This document shows, one piece after another, positions 1-12,999 of a stretch of 64,000 bases of DNA; the first letter of the stretch is position 1, and each line of letters begins with the position of its first letter. The DNA lies in NCBI GenBank assembly GCA_963693365.1, contig CAVNZM010000001.1, positions 16,802,001-16,866,000 on the forward strand. Direction: 5' to 3'. This stretch comes from Amoebidium appalachense. Its lineage: Eukaryota; Ichthyosporea. The notes beneath the pieces were generated by a model, which saw only the letters and a program-made list of their open reading frames with translations, made no database searches and was not told the DNA's origin. The translations under genes were made by a program, and so were the position numbers.

Positions 1-1
1 C

Positions 2-776
2 GAGCAAAACACATCCGAAATAATACTCACGTTATGGTGGGGGGTAGACTTCATCCGCTGGCGCCACGTTGATGACATGGCGCTGATAAACGGCATGCAG
101 CAAGTGGGCAACATCGTCCAGGTGTATCGGGCAACCAAGTTCTCACGGCCATACACGCTTAAGGAGTTGAGGGAGAGGTGGCAAGCCCTGCTGTATGATA
201 AGACTGCCTCGAGGTGGGTGCCTGTGCTGTATTGAGCCTTTCTGGTGTTGGCTGTGGTGTGTGCAAATGATCGATTGTGGGTTTAGACATGATTCTGGTG
301 TTGGCTGTGGCGTGTGCAAATGATCGATTGTGGGTTTAGACATGAATCCTAAAAGTATGTGGAATCAACCAACTGCTTGACACCATCATTCACCCCCCCC
401 CCCCCCCCCCCCGTTTTCATATCCTCTTGATATTTGTTCACCAGTAAACTCCAGCTCATCTGATCTATTTCTGACCTTACCTGTTCGACTCTTTCCAGGC
501 GGTCACTGCACCAGCTAGCCAAGTTCGACCAGGATGCACTACTTCCCATCACCGACCTGCATGCACCCTTGTGGAGTCCTCAAGAGGAGGACGTGCTAAG
601 AACTGTGTGTCCCCCCCCCCCCCCCCCCCCCCCCCCCGGCCCTGCCCCGTCCGCGTGTTTGCCTGCCTGCCTGGCTGCCCGTAAACATCACACTTTATGC
701 ACCTTGTGATTCCCCTTTGGATCTCTTTTTTTATAACAACCGCCTTTCGCACACCGTGTTTGTTTTCCTCCCCTTT

Positions 777-823
<47 letters not shown>

Positions 824-2717
824 CCCCGGCGACTCCCTTGCGCCCTATAAAAACACACACTGCCCACACCAACCTCCCGACCTACTCAGCTACCCCACCT
901 CGTGACCCGCGCGTCCACTACCATTACTACCCTATTGCAACCCGTGCACAAATCAACCCTTCAAAAACGGTGGCCTGTTCATTCACTTCCTCAACCTTTG
1001 AAACCTGCCCCCCCCCACCCCCCACCCCCCCACCCCCTTCCCCCCTTCCCCTCTCCCCCTCCCCCCCTCCCCCCCCCCCACCTCACCCCACCCCCACCCC
1101 CACCCCCACCCCCCTGGGTAGGGGGGGGGGGGGGGGGGACAGCGCTTCTCAGGTTGCTCTATTGCACTCTACAAGATAAGCGCCTTCGCACAAAATTCGT
1201 TTCCTAGGCACACACACGTGTACACACCCCCACAACAGACACACACGTGCACACACCCTCACACAACAGGCGCACACGTACACACACGCCCACACAACAG
1301 GTACACACACTGGCATACACCCCCACACAAGACCCACACACGTGCATACACCCCCACACTACTAATACACACACACACACGTACACCACAGGCTTGTGCA
1401 CGAGCATGCACGCAACCACTTACGGAAGCACGTGTACTTTTATCCCCCCCCCCCCCCCCCCCCCCCCCCCCTTCCCCCCCGGCCCAGTGTTTGTCCGTCA
1501 TAACGTGCACTTCGTGCTCTAAACACGTCCTCACCTCCCCTCCCCCCCCCCCCCCCTCCTCCCCCCCTACCACCACCCCCTCCCTCCTCACCACCACCAC
1601 CACCACCACCACCACCATTACAGCACCACCACATAGTGCACGGATACGTACTCAACACACACGCTCACACACACACACACACATACATGCTTACACGTCC
1701 CCCCTTCTCCCCCTTCACATCCGCACAGGTTCCCGAAAAACCCACACCCGGGTTGGAGGTATTTGAGAGTCTGCTTGAAGAGTACAAGGCCACACTGCAC
1801 CCCAGCCGCACGGCAAAGAAGTTGCAGGCCCACTGGAGACTACTGGCCCACTACGGCCTACTCAATAGAAGTAAGACCACAAATAGCACAGGAATCTATT
1901 AATAGCATGGCAGCAAGTGTATGGACGCATATATTGTTAATGGAGCGTACGGATAGTATAAATACCACACATTGCCAACTTAATCATTCGGAAGGCACTA
2001 GTATGTCAATATGGATGCTTTTTCGGGTTGCTCAAATCTAGTACATGTCTGCCTGGTTGAAAGATCATGACATTTTCTGATGATCCTGTTAGCACCGCGT
2101 GCTCTGTTGGGAGCCGCATTTCGCACTTACACGTGTTCTGTGTGGGTCGCAGGGGGTGGAAAGAAGCGCAAGCGAACGGACGGGGAAGAGGATGTGAGAG
2201 AGGCAGAGAGCTTCACAGACACAGAGGTGGCCCTGTGGCAGAGGCCCCTCCCTGAGGCAATGTGCGTGTGCTGGTGGCGTGGTTTCTGTGCAATGGATGG
2301 ATTTGCTGGACGTGTGCTGTGGGGACAGGGGAAAGGGGGGGGGGGGGGGGGGGGGGGGGGGATATCGATGTTGTACAGCTGTGCAACGTTTCATGGGTGG
2401 TCATATGGACCAGTGTGAGAAAGCAGCATAGCAGGGTTGGGGAATAGAGAAGGTGGATTTGTGTGGGCTGGAGATCAGTGTGTATGTTCGTGCATTCGTG
2501 CATGCATGCGTGTGTGCGTGTGTGCGTGTGTGCATGCATTCTGTTTCAGCTTTTGTGATGTGTATGCATGGCAGGATGGAGTCTTTTGTCTTTCCCCCTT
2601 CCTTTTTTATGTCCGGCGCGGAGTGTTGGTGGCGGTCGTGATTGTGGTGGTGGTGCTATTGTACGTGTGTGGGCTATTTCCTTGATTCCTGTTGTTATTG
2701 GTCGTGAGTGCATATAG

Positions 2718-2783
<66 letters not shown>

Positions 2784-3172
2784 GGGGGGGCTGTTTGCAG
2801 CTGCGCCTGTGGGTGTGCGTGTGCGTGTGCGTGCGTGCGTGTTTGTGTTTCTGTTCGTGCACCCTGGCTGATGGGACTCGGATTGTTATGCCTGACATGG
2901 TTCCGTTGATACCTTCAGGGCCGAGTTCAAAGACACGAGTGAAGCAAAGCAAATGTACCGAATGGGTGAGTGACCCCCCCACCCCCCCCTCCCCCCCCCC
3001 CCCTTCCCTCCCCTCCCTCCTCATATAAATTGAACCCCAATGAAAGCCCCCCTTTTTTGTCTGTTGCCTTGAACCACAACTATTCTGACCGACTATCTGC
3101 ATGAGTATGGCCTGGACGGTCTTCACTTGTCCCGTCTATGCACTGATTATGAATACTGCCTGCAGCACTTCG

Positions 3173-3211
<39 letters not shown>

Positions 3212-4204
3212 GGGGCACCTCTCGGCCGGACGGCAACTCTTACCCTCGTTCTCCCTCCTTTGCTGATCCCACCCTCATCTCCACCTTTTCTCTAGGGATT
3301 TTCTTGATTCTCGTGCACACTGACGGATCCGCTAACACACATATCCTTCTTCCCCGCTCCCCCTCCCCCGGGTCATAATGATCCCTCACGTGGGCATATG
3401 CGAGCACACACGTGCAGATGCACGTACACGCACACACACACACACACGAACACACACACGTACACACACACACGGTCACATACACATTCACACATACATA
3501 CGTGTCCACGTACACAGAGCTCCTTGGGTGTGACCGTCTAGACAAGCGCAAGATGCGCAAACTAGAGGAGGAGGTAGCAGCCTGGGCCTGGCCACAGGGC
3601 ACCCCCATCGTGCCTGGGGCAGGGACGCTTGCCTTCGACATGCACACACTGGCCGTTTTGAGGGGCGTTAAGATGCGCTACCTCATGCGTGCACAGGAGG
3701 TAACCAATCCCTTCCCCCCCCCCCCCCCCCCCCCCCCCCCTCTCACACACACGGGGGGAGGTTTGTTCTACTTATCGTGCATGCTCTTTTGTGTGCTTTG
3801 AAGTTTTGCGTTGAATGTTTACTTCATCTGTAGCACATCTTACCAACAAAGAAACAACCCCCCACACACACACGCACGCACACGCACACAAAAAAAAAAA
3901 AAAAAAAAACAGCTGTTTTTTTTAGTTAGATCCAAAGCATTCAGATGTGCTCCCTGTAGGCAACCTTTTACATGGCAAGTGGGCCCCAGGGCTGAGTGAT
4001 AGGGCTAGAACCTTTTTCTGCATGTGTTGGATATGGCCTTCTCTGTTTGTGCCGTGCACGTGCTTACATCTACTTGCAAGGCAGTAGCTGACCAAAGGGC
4101 CATGCAGGTTGTGCTTGGCAGGGCCGGGGCCGATGTGGACCTGTCTGAAGAGGGTCCCGTGCATAAGGTCTCAAGGAGGCAGGTAGGTGTTGCCCATCCC
4201 TCCC

Positions 4205-4268
<64 letters not shown>

Positions 4269-4641
4269 GGGGGGGGGGGGGGGGGAAGGGGGTAAAAGAA
4301 AGAAAAGGCATGACGCATTTGCTCCCACAAACACATCTCGTGCACATTTGCCTGTTCCATCCTTGACAAGGCCATCACCTCTGCTATGTCAAAACATTAG
4401 CCACGAGAAGCACCCGTCCGCGCAGAGAGGGGGGGGGGGGGGGGGGGGGTCGTGTGGAATGATTCTCACACACACACACGGCTTCCACAGGGCATACTCA
4501 AGCTCAAGAGCAACTGTGAGTTCTATCTCAAAAACATTGGCAAGAGGCCCATCTATGTAAACGGCAAGCCACTTGTGAACGGAGAGAGGGTGCAGCTGAA
4601 CAACTACGCTATTATCGAGGTTCGTGCCAACCCCCCCCCCC

Positions 4642-4727
<86 letters not shown>

Positions 4728-5019
4728 TACATTTAATTGTTTGTAAGTGCACATGCTTACTCAAAAGTTGTGTGGATTTTGTGTAGCCTCTCAAAGGCGG
4801 TTGGCAGCTCTCCATTCCTTTCAGGGGTGCCCAAAGATGCGCATCTACACGTGCGCCCACACACGGGCTCGCATACAATCACACACCCAAGCACACGCGC
4901 ACAGGCACCCCTCTTCAATTAAAAGATATCTTATAAGAAAGTGATTACAAGTTATATGAAGGTTTTTGAAAGATAGACTACACCTCAGTATAGTGGCTGG
5001 TCTGACGTTATTCCCCCTT

Positions 5020-5059
<40 letters not shown>

Positions 5060-5236
5060 GGGACACACACACACACACATACACACAAACAGGCCCCCCT
5101 GAGGCCGGTGTCTGCTCATCATGCATGCTGTATGTGTGCTTTGCAATCTCCATTGTGTTTTTCGCTGTGAATGTGTACTTCGTTCCATGTAGCACATTCT
5201 AACCCCCCCCCCCCCCCCCCCCCCCCCCATCACAAA

Positions 5237-5279
<43 letters not shown>

Positions 5280-5475
5280 GCACGTGCCCTTCCCGCCGCC
5301 CTCCACCTCCTTCCCTCTCTCCCTCCCTCCCTCCTTCCCTCCCTCTCCCCCAACACACACACATACACACACACACACACAAACACACGCGCGCGCGTCC
5401 ACACAGATCTGCGAACTGCGGCTCATGTTCTGTGTCAACCATGCGTTGCTGAGGAAGCTACGAGCAGCAATGTGA
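2..5475 (+). CDS. MCRS1: Microspherule protein 1 homologue (MCRS_N + FHA), 5' partial
   Basis: Nine exons read in one frame: 2(or 48)-213, 499-604, 1729-1870, 2153-2261, 2919-2965, 3518-3699, 4108-4182, 4491-4619, 5407-5475 (TGA). All junctions are GT-AG and phases add up to 357 codons from base 2. The first three exons encode the MCRS_N domain (KFSRPYTLKELRERWQALLY; RTAKKLQAHWRLLAHYGLL). Exon 3518-3699 carries KRKMRKLEEEV and LAVLRGVKMRYLMRAQE, as in animal MCRS1. The last three exons form the C-terminal FHA domain (GRAGADVDLSEEGP, VSRRQGILKLKSN, RPIYVNGKPLVNGERVQLNN). In animals the family works in nuclear chromatin and transcription complexes (INO80, NSL) and in spindle assembly; that role is inferred here. 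The N-terminus is off the left edge. The first exon may begin at 48 after GTAG instead of running through the edge. Introns hold C/G tracts and repeat elements. Confidence 0.93.
779..820 (+). repeat. Poly-C tract (42 C) in MCRS1 intron
   Basis: An uninterrupted run of about 42 C lies in the 1.1-kb intron between MCRS1 exons 499-604 and 1729-1870. The same intron holds further C tracts near 611-637, 1445-1470 and 1540-1556, a G tract near 1120-1138, and a degenerate CA-rich stretch at 1205-1420. Confidence 0.9.
3762..3850 (+). mobile_element. Degenerate copy of intronic C-tailed element
   Basis: The string CTACTTATCGTGCATGCTCT and the later GAATGTTTACTTC...GTAGCACATCTTA resemble the better copy at 5101-5202. 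It lies in an MCRS1 intron in sense orientation. Similarity is partial, so this is a weak call. Confidence 0.4.
4202..4285 (+). repeat. C24-A35-G25 three-block homopolymer
   Basis: Twenty-four C are followed by 35 A and then 25 G with no other base, in the MCRS1 intron 4183-4490. The C and G blocks are complementary, so the strand could fold as a 24-bp hairpin with an A loop. A shorter C-A-G block lies at about 19908-19966. Confidence 0.9.
4645..4726 (+). repeat. (CA)n microsatellite
   Basis: About 41 CA units follow a short C tract immediately downstream of the donor of MCRS1 exon 4491-4619. Confidence 0.95.
5101..5202 (+). mobile_element. Intronic C-tailed SINE-like element, copy in MCRS1
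   Basis: It starts after CCCCCC with TGAGG and runs through TGCTCATCATGCATGCTGTA, ATCTCCATTGTGTTTTTCGC and GAATGTGTACTTCGTTCCAT to CATTCTAA followed by about 26 C. It shares the order of blocks with copies at 8136-8250, 23436-23520 and 35486-35593. It lies about 200 bp upstream of the last MCRS1 acceptor, in the same orientation as the gene. Confidence 0.7.
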
Positions 5476-5992
5476 CCTGTCAAGCCACCCAACAACTGGT
5501 AAGCCGATGGCACATGTGCCCACGGCCTTTTTTTTGCTACTTACCACCGCCTGTGATGGTTTGAACACTGTTGGCAGCTATATGTACATATATATAAATT
5601 GGTTGCTGGAATGGTGCTCTGCATGTTGCTGAGGTTGAGCAGTACTTGAGAAGCAACAGCCTGTTTGATACCTTTTATTGAATGTTACTAGGCGCCCTCC
5701 CCCCCTTCACCACTTTTCGTGCGCCCACTTCACCAGCATCAACGCAAGTGGTTGGTGCAGCTTGTGATAGCACACTGGCCTGGCTGATTTTGAGACTATG
5801 AGATAGGAATGAATGGCTAATGATTGAATGACCGGACTTGAGGTCCCAGGTATACGAACAAGAAGAATAAACCGTTTATTTTTCACGTGCAAAGAAGGTG
5901 GGTGCAAATACGTGGCTGGTGGGCAGGGGCCTTCTGCACAATGCATCCTATGGGCCGAGTTTACGAGCTCTAGCCCCCCCCCCCCCCCCCTC

Positions 5993-6025
<33 letters not shown>

Positions 6026-6166
6026 ACACATACACCGTCGGCACACACAAATACACACTCACTCAGTGACACTCACTCACCACCGGTACCCGTGACTACG
6101 TACCCACCCACCCCTGGGCCATCTTCCCTGAGCCCTTCGATCTAGATAACCTGCTGCAGGTCCTCC

Positions 6167-6200
<34 letters not shown>

Positions 6201-7448
6201 CGGCCTCCGGCCCCCGGCCCGGACTCGGAAACAGGGCCACCCGGCCGGTCCCGGCCCACATTACAACACACAGACAAATGTACACATGCATCATGTGTAA
6301 AACCGTTGAAACGTCCACTTGCACACTGCACACACAGGTATACAAACACGATCAGTTTGAGTGCAAGACGTTCGCTACTAAGCAACTTGCCAGAACCATA
6401 CGTGACACGTACTGGCACTGTATACCGACGTGCAGCCTCGGGCAGATGATCCCGACACCCGGTCACTGACCCACCAAGAGGCTACCCCGAACCACCACCG
6501 GTGAACACACCACCATTAGATCTTACGTGCTTGCAGCTATTTGGACCCACGGGAAAAGTCCAGTGCTCAGTAGCCAACTCAGAATGAACCACCTTTTGTA
6601 TATTGATATGTAGCTATAGCACGAGTATATCAACCCTAGTGCGGAAGTCTTGATCCTTGCAGCAGGATGAGCTGATCAAAGGTTTATAATAATTGGTTAA
6701 AAAGCATATGTGGTTTCCTTACAAGTACGCATGATAAGGTGATCCTACTAGTACTGGCTAATTTTCCTCATTTACCATAACCCCGCATTTACTTATTTCA
6801 TACAAACAAACTGCGTATGGGGCTTGATGCGCGTGACTATATTACAGCCTTCATAACCATATGTGCAAGGTAGTACGTGATGTACACTAGACTTCATAAG
6901 CTAACCTCCAAGCCCAAGCATATGTTTCAACTCGGAATAAGAAAGTAACGAGGAAAATAAAGAAAGGAGGAGAAAGTGAGTGATGTCAGTGGGGGAAAGA
7001 AGGGAAGGGAAAAAGTCTATGAAGAGCTAGGCACCTGAATCAAAAAAACAACCAAAAGCGAGTACTGCCATAGGCATATCACCTTACATTAAAACCGGAC
7101 CACCAAGAAAAAAGGATTAAAAACAGACTCGACATTGTATGCCAGTGTGCAGGTGTATGAACATGCACACAGTCAGATCGCAGTTGCCATGAGGCCACAA
7201 ATCACATCCCTGTCTAGGCTACCAAATGTGAATTCCATTAAGCCAAAAAATGGTCATGCCAAATCCTTGAGTCATGTAAAAAAAAAAACCCCTATCAGAC
7301 TGCAGCAAAGATCCTTGATCTATTTAACAGCTCATGCCTAAACTTGATTATCATTATAAACTAATTACTCCCCCCACCCCCCACCCCCACCCCCTCCCCG
7401 CCCCCGCTCCTCCCGCGCCCGGATACAAACATTCATAACCACCTGCGG
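5476..7448. other. Convergent intergenic region MCRS1 / BTB-WD40 gene
   Basis: This spacer separates the two 3' ends. It holds a C tract and (CA)n at 5975-6020, and a C tract at 6168-6199 next to a GC-rich patch. About 6470-7360 is AT-rich, non-repetitive sequence in which I see no supportable gene. A second C-rich patch lies at 7369-7422. Confidence 0.7.
5866..5871 (+). terminator. Candidate poly(A) signal AATAAA of MCRS1
   Basis: AATAAA lies 391 bp downstream of the MCRS1 stop codon on the coding strand. It is the first canonical hexamer I see there. No cleavage site can be placed from sequence alone. Confidence 0.4.
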
Positions 7449-7830
7449 CTACAAGAGTCGTTTTGTTTCCATTCGTTGGCGCTTTCTGCTCCGAGCCGGG
7501 TGCCCGCCCCAGACAATCACCCGTGCCGTGTGGTCCAAACACCCCACAATCAGCCGCTGGCCCTTCACACACACCGCCGTGGCTACAACCTGCCCTGATC
7601 CTGCACCAATGGAAGGGATCCGTTGACCAGTCATCCAATCCCATACGTCGATTCCTCCGCCGTTGGCAAATAGGACACTTTGGGCCGTGCATGCAAACTG
7701 GGTGCAAACAGTGAGACTCGCACCGTTACCACACATGACCGTGTGTAGGGGTTGGCCCGTGGGCATATTCCATACGATGAATGTGTTGGTCTGGTCCCGG
7801 CTGACTACACGTCCACCCGTGACTGTGACA

Positions 7831-7896
<66 letters not shown>

Positions 7897-7899
7897 TGT

Positions 7900-7966
<67 letters not shown>

Positions 7967-9243
7967 TGTGTGTGTGTGTGTGTGTTTGCGGGTGTGCGCG
8001 CGGACATAAAGCGAAATGTTGATGGTGGTTGAGGTGTTTGCACGAGTATGTGTGGCTTGGGTTGGTGGTGGTGGGTCTTCTAAATGGAGAAAGGGAGGAA
8101 GAGGAGAGAAGAAGACGGGGGGGAGGGGGTGGGGTTAGATGTGTTCAAAGTACAAAACACACTCATAACGAGCAACACAATGCAGACTGCAAACCACACA
8201 TAAAGAGCATGCGTAACAAGCAGAGCCCATCCTCATTGGGGACCCCCGGGGGGGGGGGGGGGGGGGGGGGGGATCAGCTATGGGAACACGGACGGGGCCA
8301 ACAAGTCCAACAAATGGCCCTAATTGCCTCCTCCTCGTAAAAAAAAGCAGGGAGTACTTTGGACGCAACGGGTGCATAAGGATGTGCTGCACAGTACCAC
8401 GTCCTGAAGTTCGTACTCGCAGTAGACGCATACTTGCTTGCAGAGGAAGGCACGGGAGGCAAAACGGGGACAATGAGAGACTCATCCACATGGGAGGGTG
8501 CCGAGGGGGAAAGGGAGAACGGGTGGGGGTGGCGGGGGGGAGGGGGAGAGGGGGGGGGAGGGAGGGGGCGGAGTGGGGAGGGGGAGAGGGAGGGAGCATT
8601 CACGACGGACAACATACTGCAGAATCTGCAAAGTACCCGGTGGGGCGGGGTTGGGGGTTTGGGGGTTTTTTTTTGGGGGGGGGGGGGGGCTACTTTGGGC
8701 CAGAGAGCAGGAGAGCTGTATACCAATTACTACGGGCAAGAGTAACAGACCAGCCACCGAGACACTGCTATACTATTTTTCACTGGGCCACCCACCTGAC
8801 CTCTGCCGTGTGGCCAGCCAGCCGCCTCACACACTGGCCCGTGGGCAGGTCCCACACCTTGAGCTCGCTGCCCGATGCCCCAATCAGGCAGCTGCCATAA
8901 AAGGCAAGACCCACACTGACGTTGACGTCTTCCAGCAGGTACATGCCCCAGCCGGTCTGCACGTCCCACACCCTGTGCCGCGTGGCGGAGGTCAAAATGG
9001 GGGGAAATCTGCAGAGCAAAGCAGAGTAACGGAGCAAATGAAAGAGTCCTAACACCTGCAGAGCCAAAGTAGGGCAACAGCACATCTGAAAGAAACGAGG
9101 ACTTGCCCTTCGGCCACAGTGATATCTATGCAAGAGGAAATACATCACCTTCCTGGTTTTGTGTTGGCTCTACATAGAAATCCTAAGCCACGGAGTCCCC
9201 CCTCCCCCCCCCCCCCCCCCCCGGGCGCAACCCCTCCCCCCCC

Positions 9244-9274
<31 letters not shown>

Positions 9275-9747
9275 GAAAAAACCACATAAAAACATACACA
9301 CGATCGACATAAAAAAGGCTAGACACTGGACGACGTGAAACAAAAAACACCCCCTGCATGCACCCTTGCTTGCACGTCCATACACAAGGACCACATACAG
9401 ACACACAGCACGCACACGGACACACACACGGAAATGGACACACACCCGGACATCTGGACACCCACACAAGCATGTGCGTCCACGCCCCCATGCACACACA
9501 CGAATGCACACACACAGACACACATCACCCACACACAGACACATTTCCTGCACGCACACGCACGAACACACACACACACAACCACATACACCTACAAATA
9601 AACCACACCAGAAATCTACCTAAGAATAGACAAACACACCAGCATAATTTGCAAACCTGAAAACACCCCCCCTTCCCCCCCCCCTTCCCCCCCCCTTCCC
9701 CCCTCCCCCTCCCCCCCCCCCCCCCCCAAAAAAAAAAAACTGCGCGC

Positions 9748-9780
<33 letters not shown>

Positions 9781-10152
9781 CACACGCACGCACACACACA
9801 CACCTCACAGTGCGGTCCCACGAGCACGTTGCTGCCGTTGCCGAGGCCAAGGCCACAGCCGAGACCACGTCTCTGTGGCCGCTCAGGGTGTGCACATGTG
9901 CCCCGGTGGATAGCCGCCACACACGGGCAGTGGTGTCCCATGACCCACTGTGGGCAAAGTGAACATCAGTTGAGGTGCGCCAGTGACATTGCAGGCATGT
10001 TTGGGCTGGAAGGACTAGACGGGCCGGCCTTGAACTCACGAGCATACAACACAAGGCACACATAAAAAAATAACAGAAAGGTGAGAAAAACGTGGGTAAC
10101 GCTCGGAGGAGAAAACACCAGGAGAACTGCCAGGGCCAGAAACACCTTGGCC

Positions 10153-10197
<45 letters not shown>

Positions 10198-12239
10198 ACA
10201 CACACACTCTTCTTCTCTGTCTTTTTTTTAAAAATAAAAAAAATAAAAAGAATAAAAAAAAGCCGAAGGACGTAGGAATAGAAATACACCATGGAAAATT
10301 TGGTGCCCTATGTAGAATGGACATAAAAACATCACCGTGAACAGCACATGCAACAAACATGGCGTTGGGGGTGGGCGAGCATGGGGGGTGGGGAGGCGGG
10401 GGGAGCGAGAGAAGGGTGATTGGGTGTAACTGAAGGGGGGAGGGGGGAGGGTGGGGGGGGGGGGGGGGGGAGGTTGACGGCGTTATGAAGTACAGATTTA
10501 TCACGGAATAAGATCGTGTAGATCATTCAAAATGAGTATGCGACAAAATTAGTGCCCATTCATAAAATAGTGCCCCAGTCATCCACATTACTCGAGTTTC
10601 GGCCCATTCACTTTATGAACCCGTAAAATACCCCGCATGGGGAGAGGAGCAGGAGGTGTTCATGTGCGTAAGTGTGTGTGTGTGTGTGCTGGTGGAGGGG
10701 GGGGGGAGGGGGAGGGGGAGGCAGAGCCGGGGGGGGGGGGGGGAGGGAGGGGGGAAGGGTGTGATTTACCTAATGACGTAGCCATCTGCAGCAGCCACGG
10801 ACCTGACCATGCCCGTGTGGCCCTGCAGCACGTGCACACACCTGCCCTCCAGGTCCCACACCCTCACCGTGCAGTCGTCACTCCCCGTCACCACATACTC
10901 ATCCGTAGAGTCAACACACCAGATAGGCGCGGTGTGTCCGCTCAGTGGCAGGGTTTTTGAATCAGGCAAGTACGCGCGTTCAATGCAGGAAGTGTCTGAA
11001 ATTTCGTCCGTCTCCCCCCATGTCCCCCAATACCCACCATTACCGCTACCCTGGCGCCCACCCGGAAGCGGCAAGCAGAAGTAGTCGAACTCGGTTTCCA
11101 CACGTGTCTTTTCTTCGGGGTCTATATTGTCCCCATCTTCGTCCTCGAAACATTGAGGATACTTTCCCGTGCGCAAAAAATGCAAAACATAGGCAAACGC
11201 CTCTGGGTCTCTATCAAGGAAAATTCGTCCCTCCTGGTCGGCAAATAACCTGTGGCGGCCGCTAAACATTGCACAAAGCATAGAGTTTGGCACGGAACAA
11301 AGCGTAGAGCGTGTGGTTTCATATTTTGCACCGCCAACGTTGAGGCGTATGACGTCTGATGCCTTGGCATTGCGTTCGGCTACCAATGTTGCCTCACGTG
11401 CAAACTGGGCCCTGCATGTGTGGCTAGGTGTGAGTGTGTGCACATGGTATATGTGCAAGATACATATGCATGTGTTTGCGCATGTGCGTGTCTCTGCGTC
11501 GTGAACATGTGTGACATGTGTGTGCTTGAGTGCGCAAGGGGGCGGCGGCGGGGGGGGGGGGGGGAAGAAAATCCTCTGTTTGATGACCCCCCACCCCCTC
11601 CCCCTCCTTTTCCCTTCTCCCTTTTCCTCCTCTCTTTCACCCTCGCAGGCAGAGCACCGTCTTCCCCGGCCACACATCTTACTCAAGCACAGTGCCTACC
11701 CAACTCGAAACAGCAACACCACCCCAAGGCGCCAAACAGTATGCTCCTATAGGTGCTGAAGTATGATATTCTTTCTGCATGTCTGCATTTACTCAACAAC
11801 GATTTTTGTGTGCAAACAATTATCTTGACTGCTGTAGATGTCCCGATGAGTCTGGCAGAAGGATCAAACCTTGCAAACCATACCGTGATTGCACACAACT
11901 CTGCACCAGTGTCCAGGCTCATGTACTCCATAGACACATCCTTCTATAAAATGTTAATCGTTTGGATAGGTACACATTTTTCGACAAGGAGCCCAAGAAA
12001 AAAGGGTCCCCATACCTCTCTTCTTGGGTACTAAGCTGCTCCTCCTTCAGTCGCTGTTTTGCCTCCCAAAAAACGAGCTTTTCCTCTCTCAACCCCTCAT
12101 AGAGTCTTTTCACTCTCTCCTCAGCGGACGTTAAAGATTCCTTCACGACAGCTATTGCTTGGGACAGCTCAGTCAACTTTTGAAATTCCACACGAAGCAA
12201 GCAGTCTTCTGCCGCTTGATAGACGCTAACCTCCTCCAT
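7449..12239 (-). CDS. Coiled-coil / BTB-T1 (KCTD-type) / WD40 propeller protein
   Basis: Five exons on the minus strand: 12239-12016, 11411-10770, 9947-9804, 8972-8796, 7833-7449. Every junction is in phase 2, giving 523 residues from ATG to TAG. Residues 1-75 are a Glu/Lys/Leu-rich coiled coil. About 94-185 is a potassium-channel-tetramerisation (T1/BTB) domain: IRLNVGGAKYETTRSTL, DRDPEAFAYVLHFLRTGKYP. About 231-510 holds seven WD repeats, recognisable by SDDCTVRVWDLEG, SWDTTARVWRLSTG, SWDRTVRVWDVQTG, SELKVWDLPTG, NTFIVWNMPTG, IDVWDWMTG and ARVIVW; repeats cross exon joints. The acceptor at 8973 was chosen because it restores DRTVR-VWDVQTG. KCTD3 and SHKBP1 pair a T1 domain with WD40-like repeats, so a cullin-3 adaptor or scaffold role is plausible but inferred. 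The tail is basic (RSRKRQRMETKR). Confidence 0.9.
7835..7986 (+). repeat. (TG)n / (GA)n / (TG)n microsatellite at a splice acceptor
   Basis: TG repeats to about 7945, GA repeats to about 7967, then TG again. On the coding (minus) strand this is (CA)n ending exactly in CACACAG, the acceptor of the last exon of the BTB-WD40 gene. Confidence 0.95.
8136..8250 (-). mobile_element. Intronic C-tailed SINE-like element, copy in BTB-WD40 gene
   Basis: On the minus strand it begins after a C tract and CCCC with TGAGGATGGGCTCTGCTTGT. It continues through CATGCTCTTTATGTGTGG, CTGCATTGTGTTGCTCGTTA and TGTACTTTGAACACATCTAA, then CCCC. It has the same orientation as its host gene. Confidence 0.75.
8590..8636 (-). 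mobile_element. Fragment of the intronic element
   Basis: The plus strand reads GCATTCACGACGGACAACAT then ACTGCAGAATCTGCAAAG, matching the middle of the copy at 23436-23520 (ACATTCATGACGGACAACAC). It is short and in the same intron and orientation as 8136-8250. Confidence 0.5.
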
Positions 12240-12999
12240 GTTTGAGGTTGATGGAGGCAGCCAGAAAGGGGATCCAAGGCGTTAAGGTATGTTACTGATG
12301 TTAGGTATTGCAAGATTCGGATTACAGAAAAAGAGTCACGAACCTTTCATCCCGTGGAAGAAACTACTGCCACTTTCACATGTGCGTGGATAAGTATGCT
12401 TGGGTGCTAAATATTGCCCAAGAGTTTCGCGCTTCAAACAGTGTATTCACCAGCATGCATCAGCGCATAATCAAGATTGGTTTCAACCATCAACACCTCG
12501 AATCTTGCTTTTTCTCAAAATATCAAACAACATCAAAGGTAACACTTCTTTCACCAACCATCACCATATGAAATAAATGCATATGCATAGACAGGTGAAA
12601 ACGAAAGTGTGTCGACAGAGTCCCGTTTCAAAGCGAACGACAGCACTTTGACAAAGCTGCCAAAGAGAACAACTTGGAAAAATGAGCCACGACGGCGGCT
12701 CTTGGGATTTCGACCTTGGCGGGCTTACCATAAATGGTTCATTTAGAGGGTTAGTGATTCGCTACTAATAACCGAAAAGCAGTGCGGAGCCACGGTCCAA
12801 GTACCAGCAGTGAGCCACGGTCCACCGCTCATTCACTGACATTCAGCCTGGTTTGATCAGCGGACTTGTGCGATAGCTATCATTCTGTCGCAATTTGCAC
12901 AAACACAACTGCATGGTACTCAAAACAAAAGAAAGAAATTTTTTTTAACAAGAGAGATGACGCTGATTTGATATATTTGTTCGAGGTCTTGATTATACA

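Noticed and set aside
8973-9008. Acceptor at 9009 for the fourth BTB-WD40 exon (adds FPPILTSATRH)
   Set aside because: It is in frame but inserts 12 residues in the middle of a WD repeat. The acceptor at 8973 gives the uninterrupted DRTVRVWDVQTG.
12308-12571. 87-codon open frame on + upstream of the BTB-WD40 gene
   Set aside because: Complex composition but no homology, no splice context and length within chance; left unannotated.
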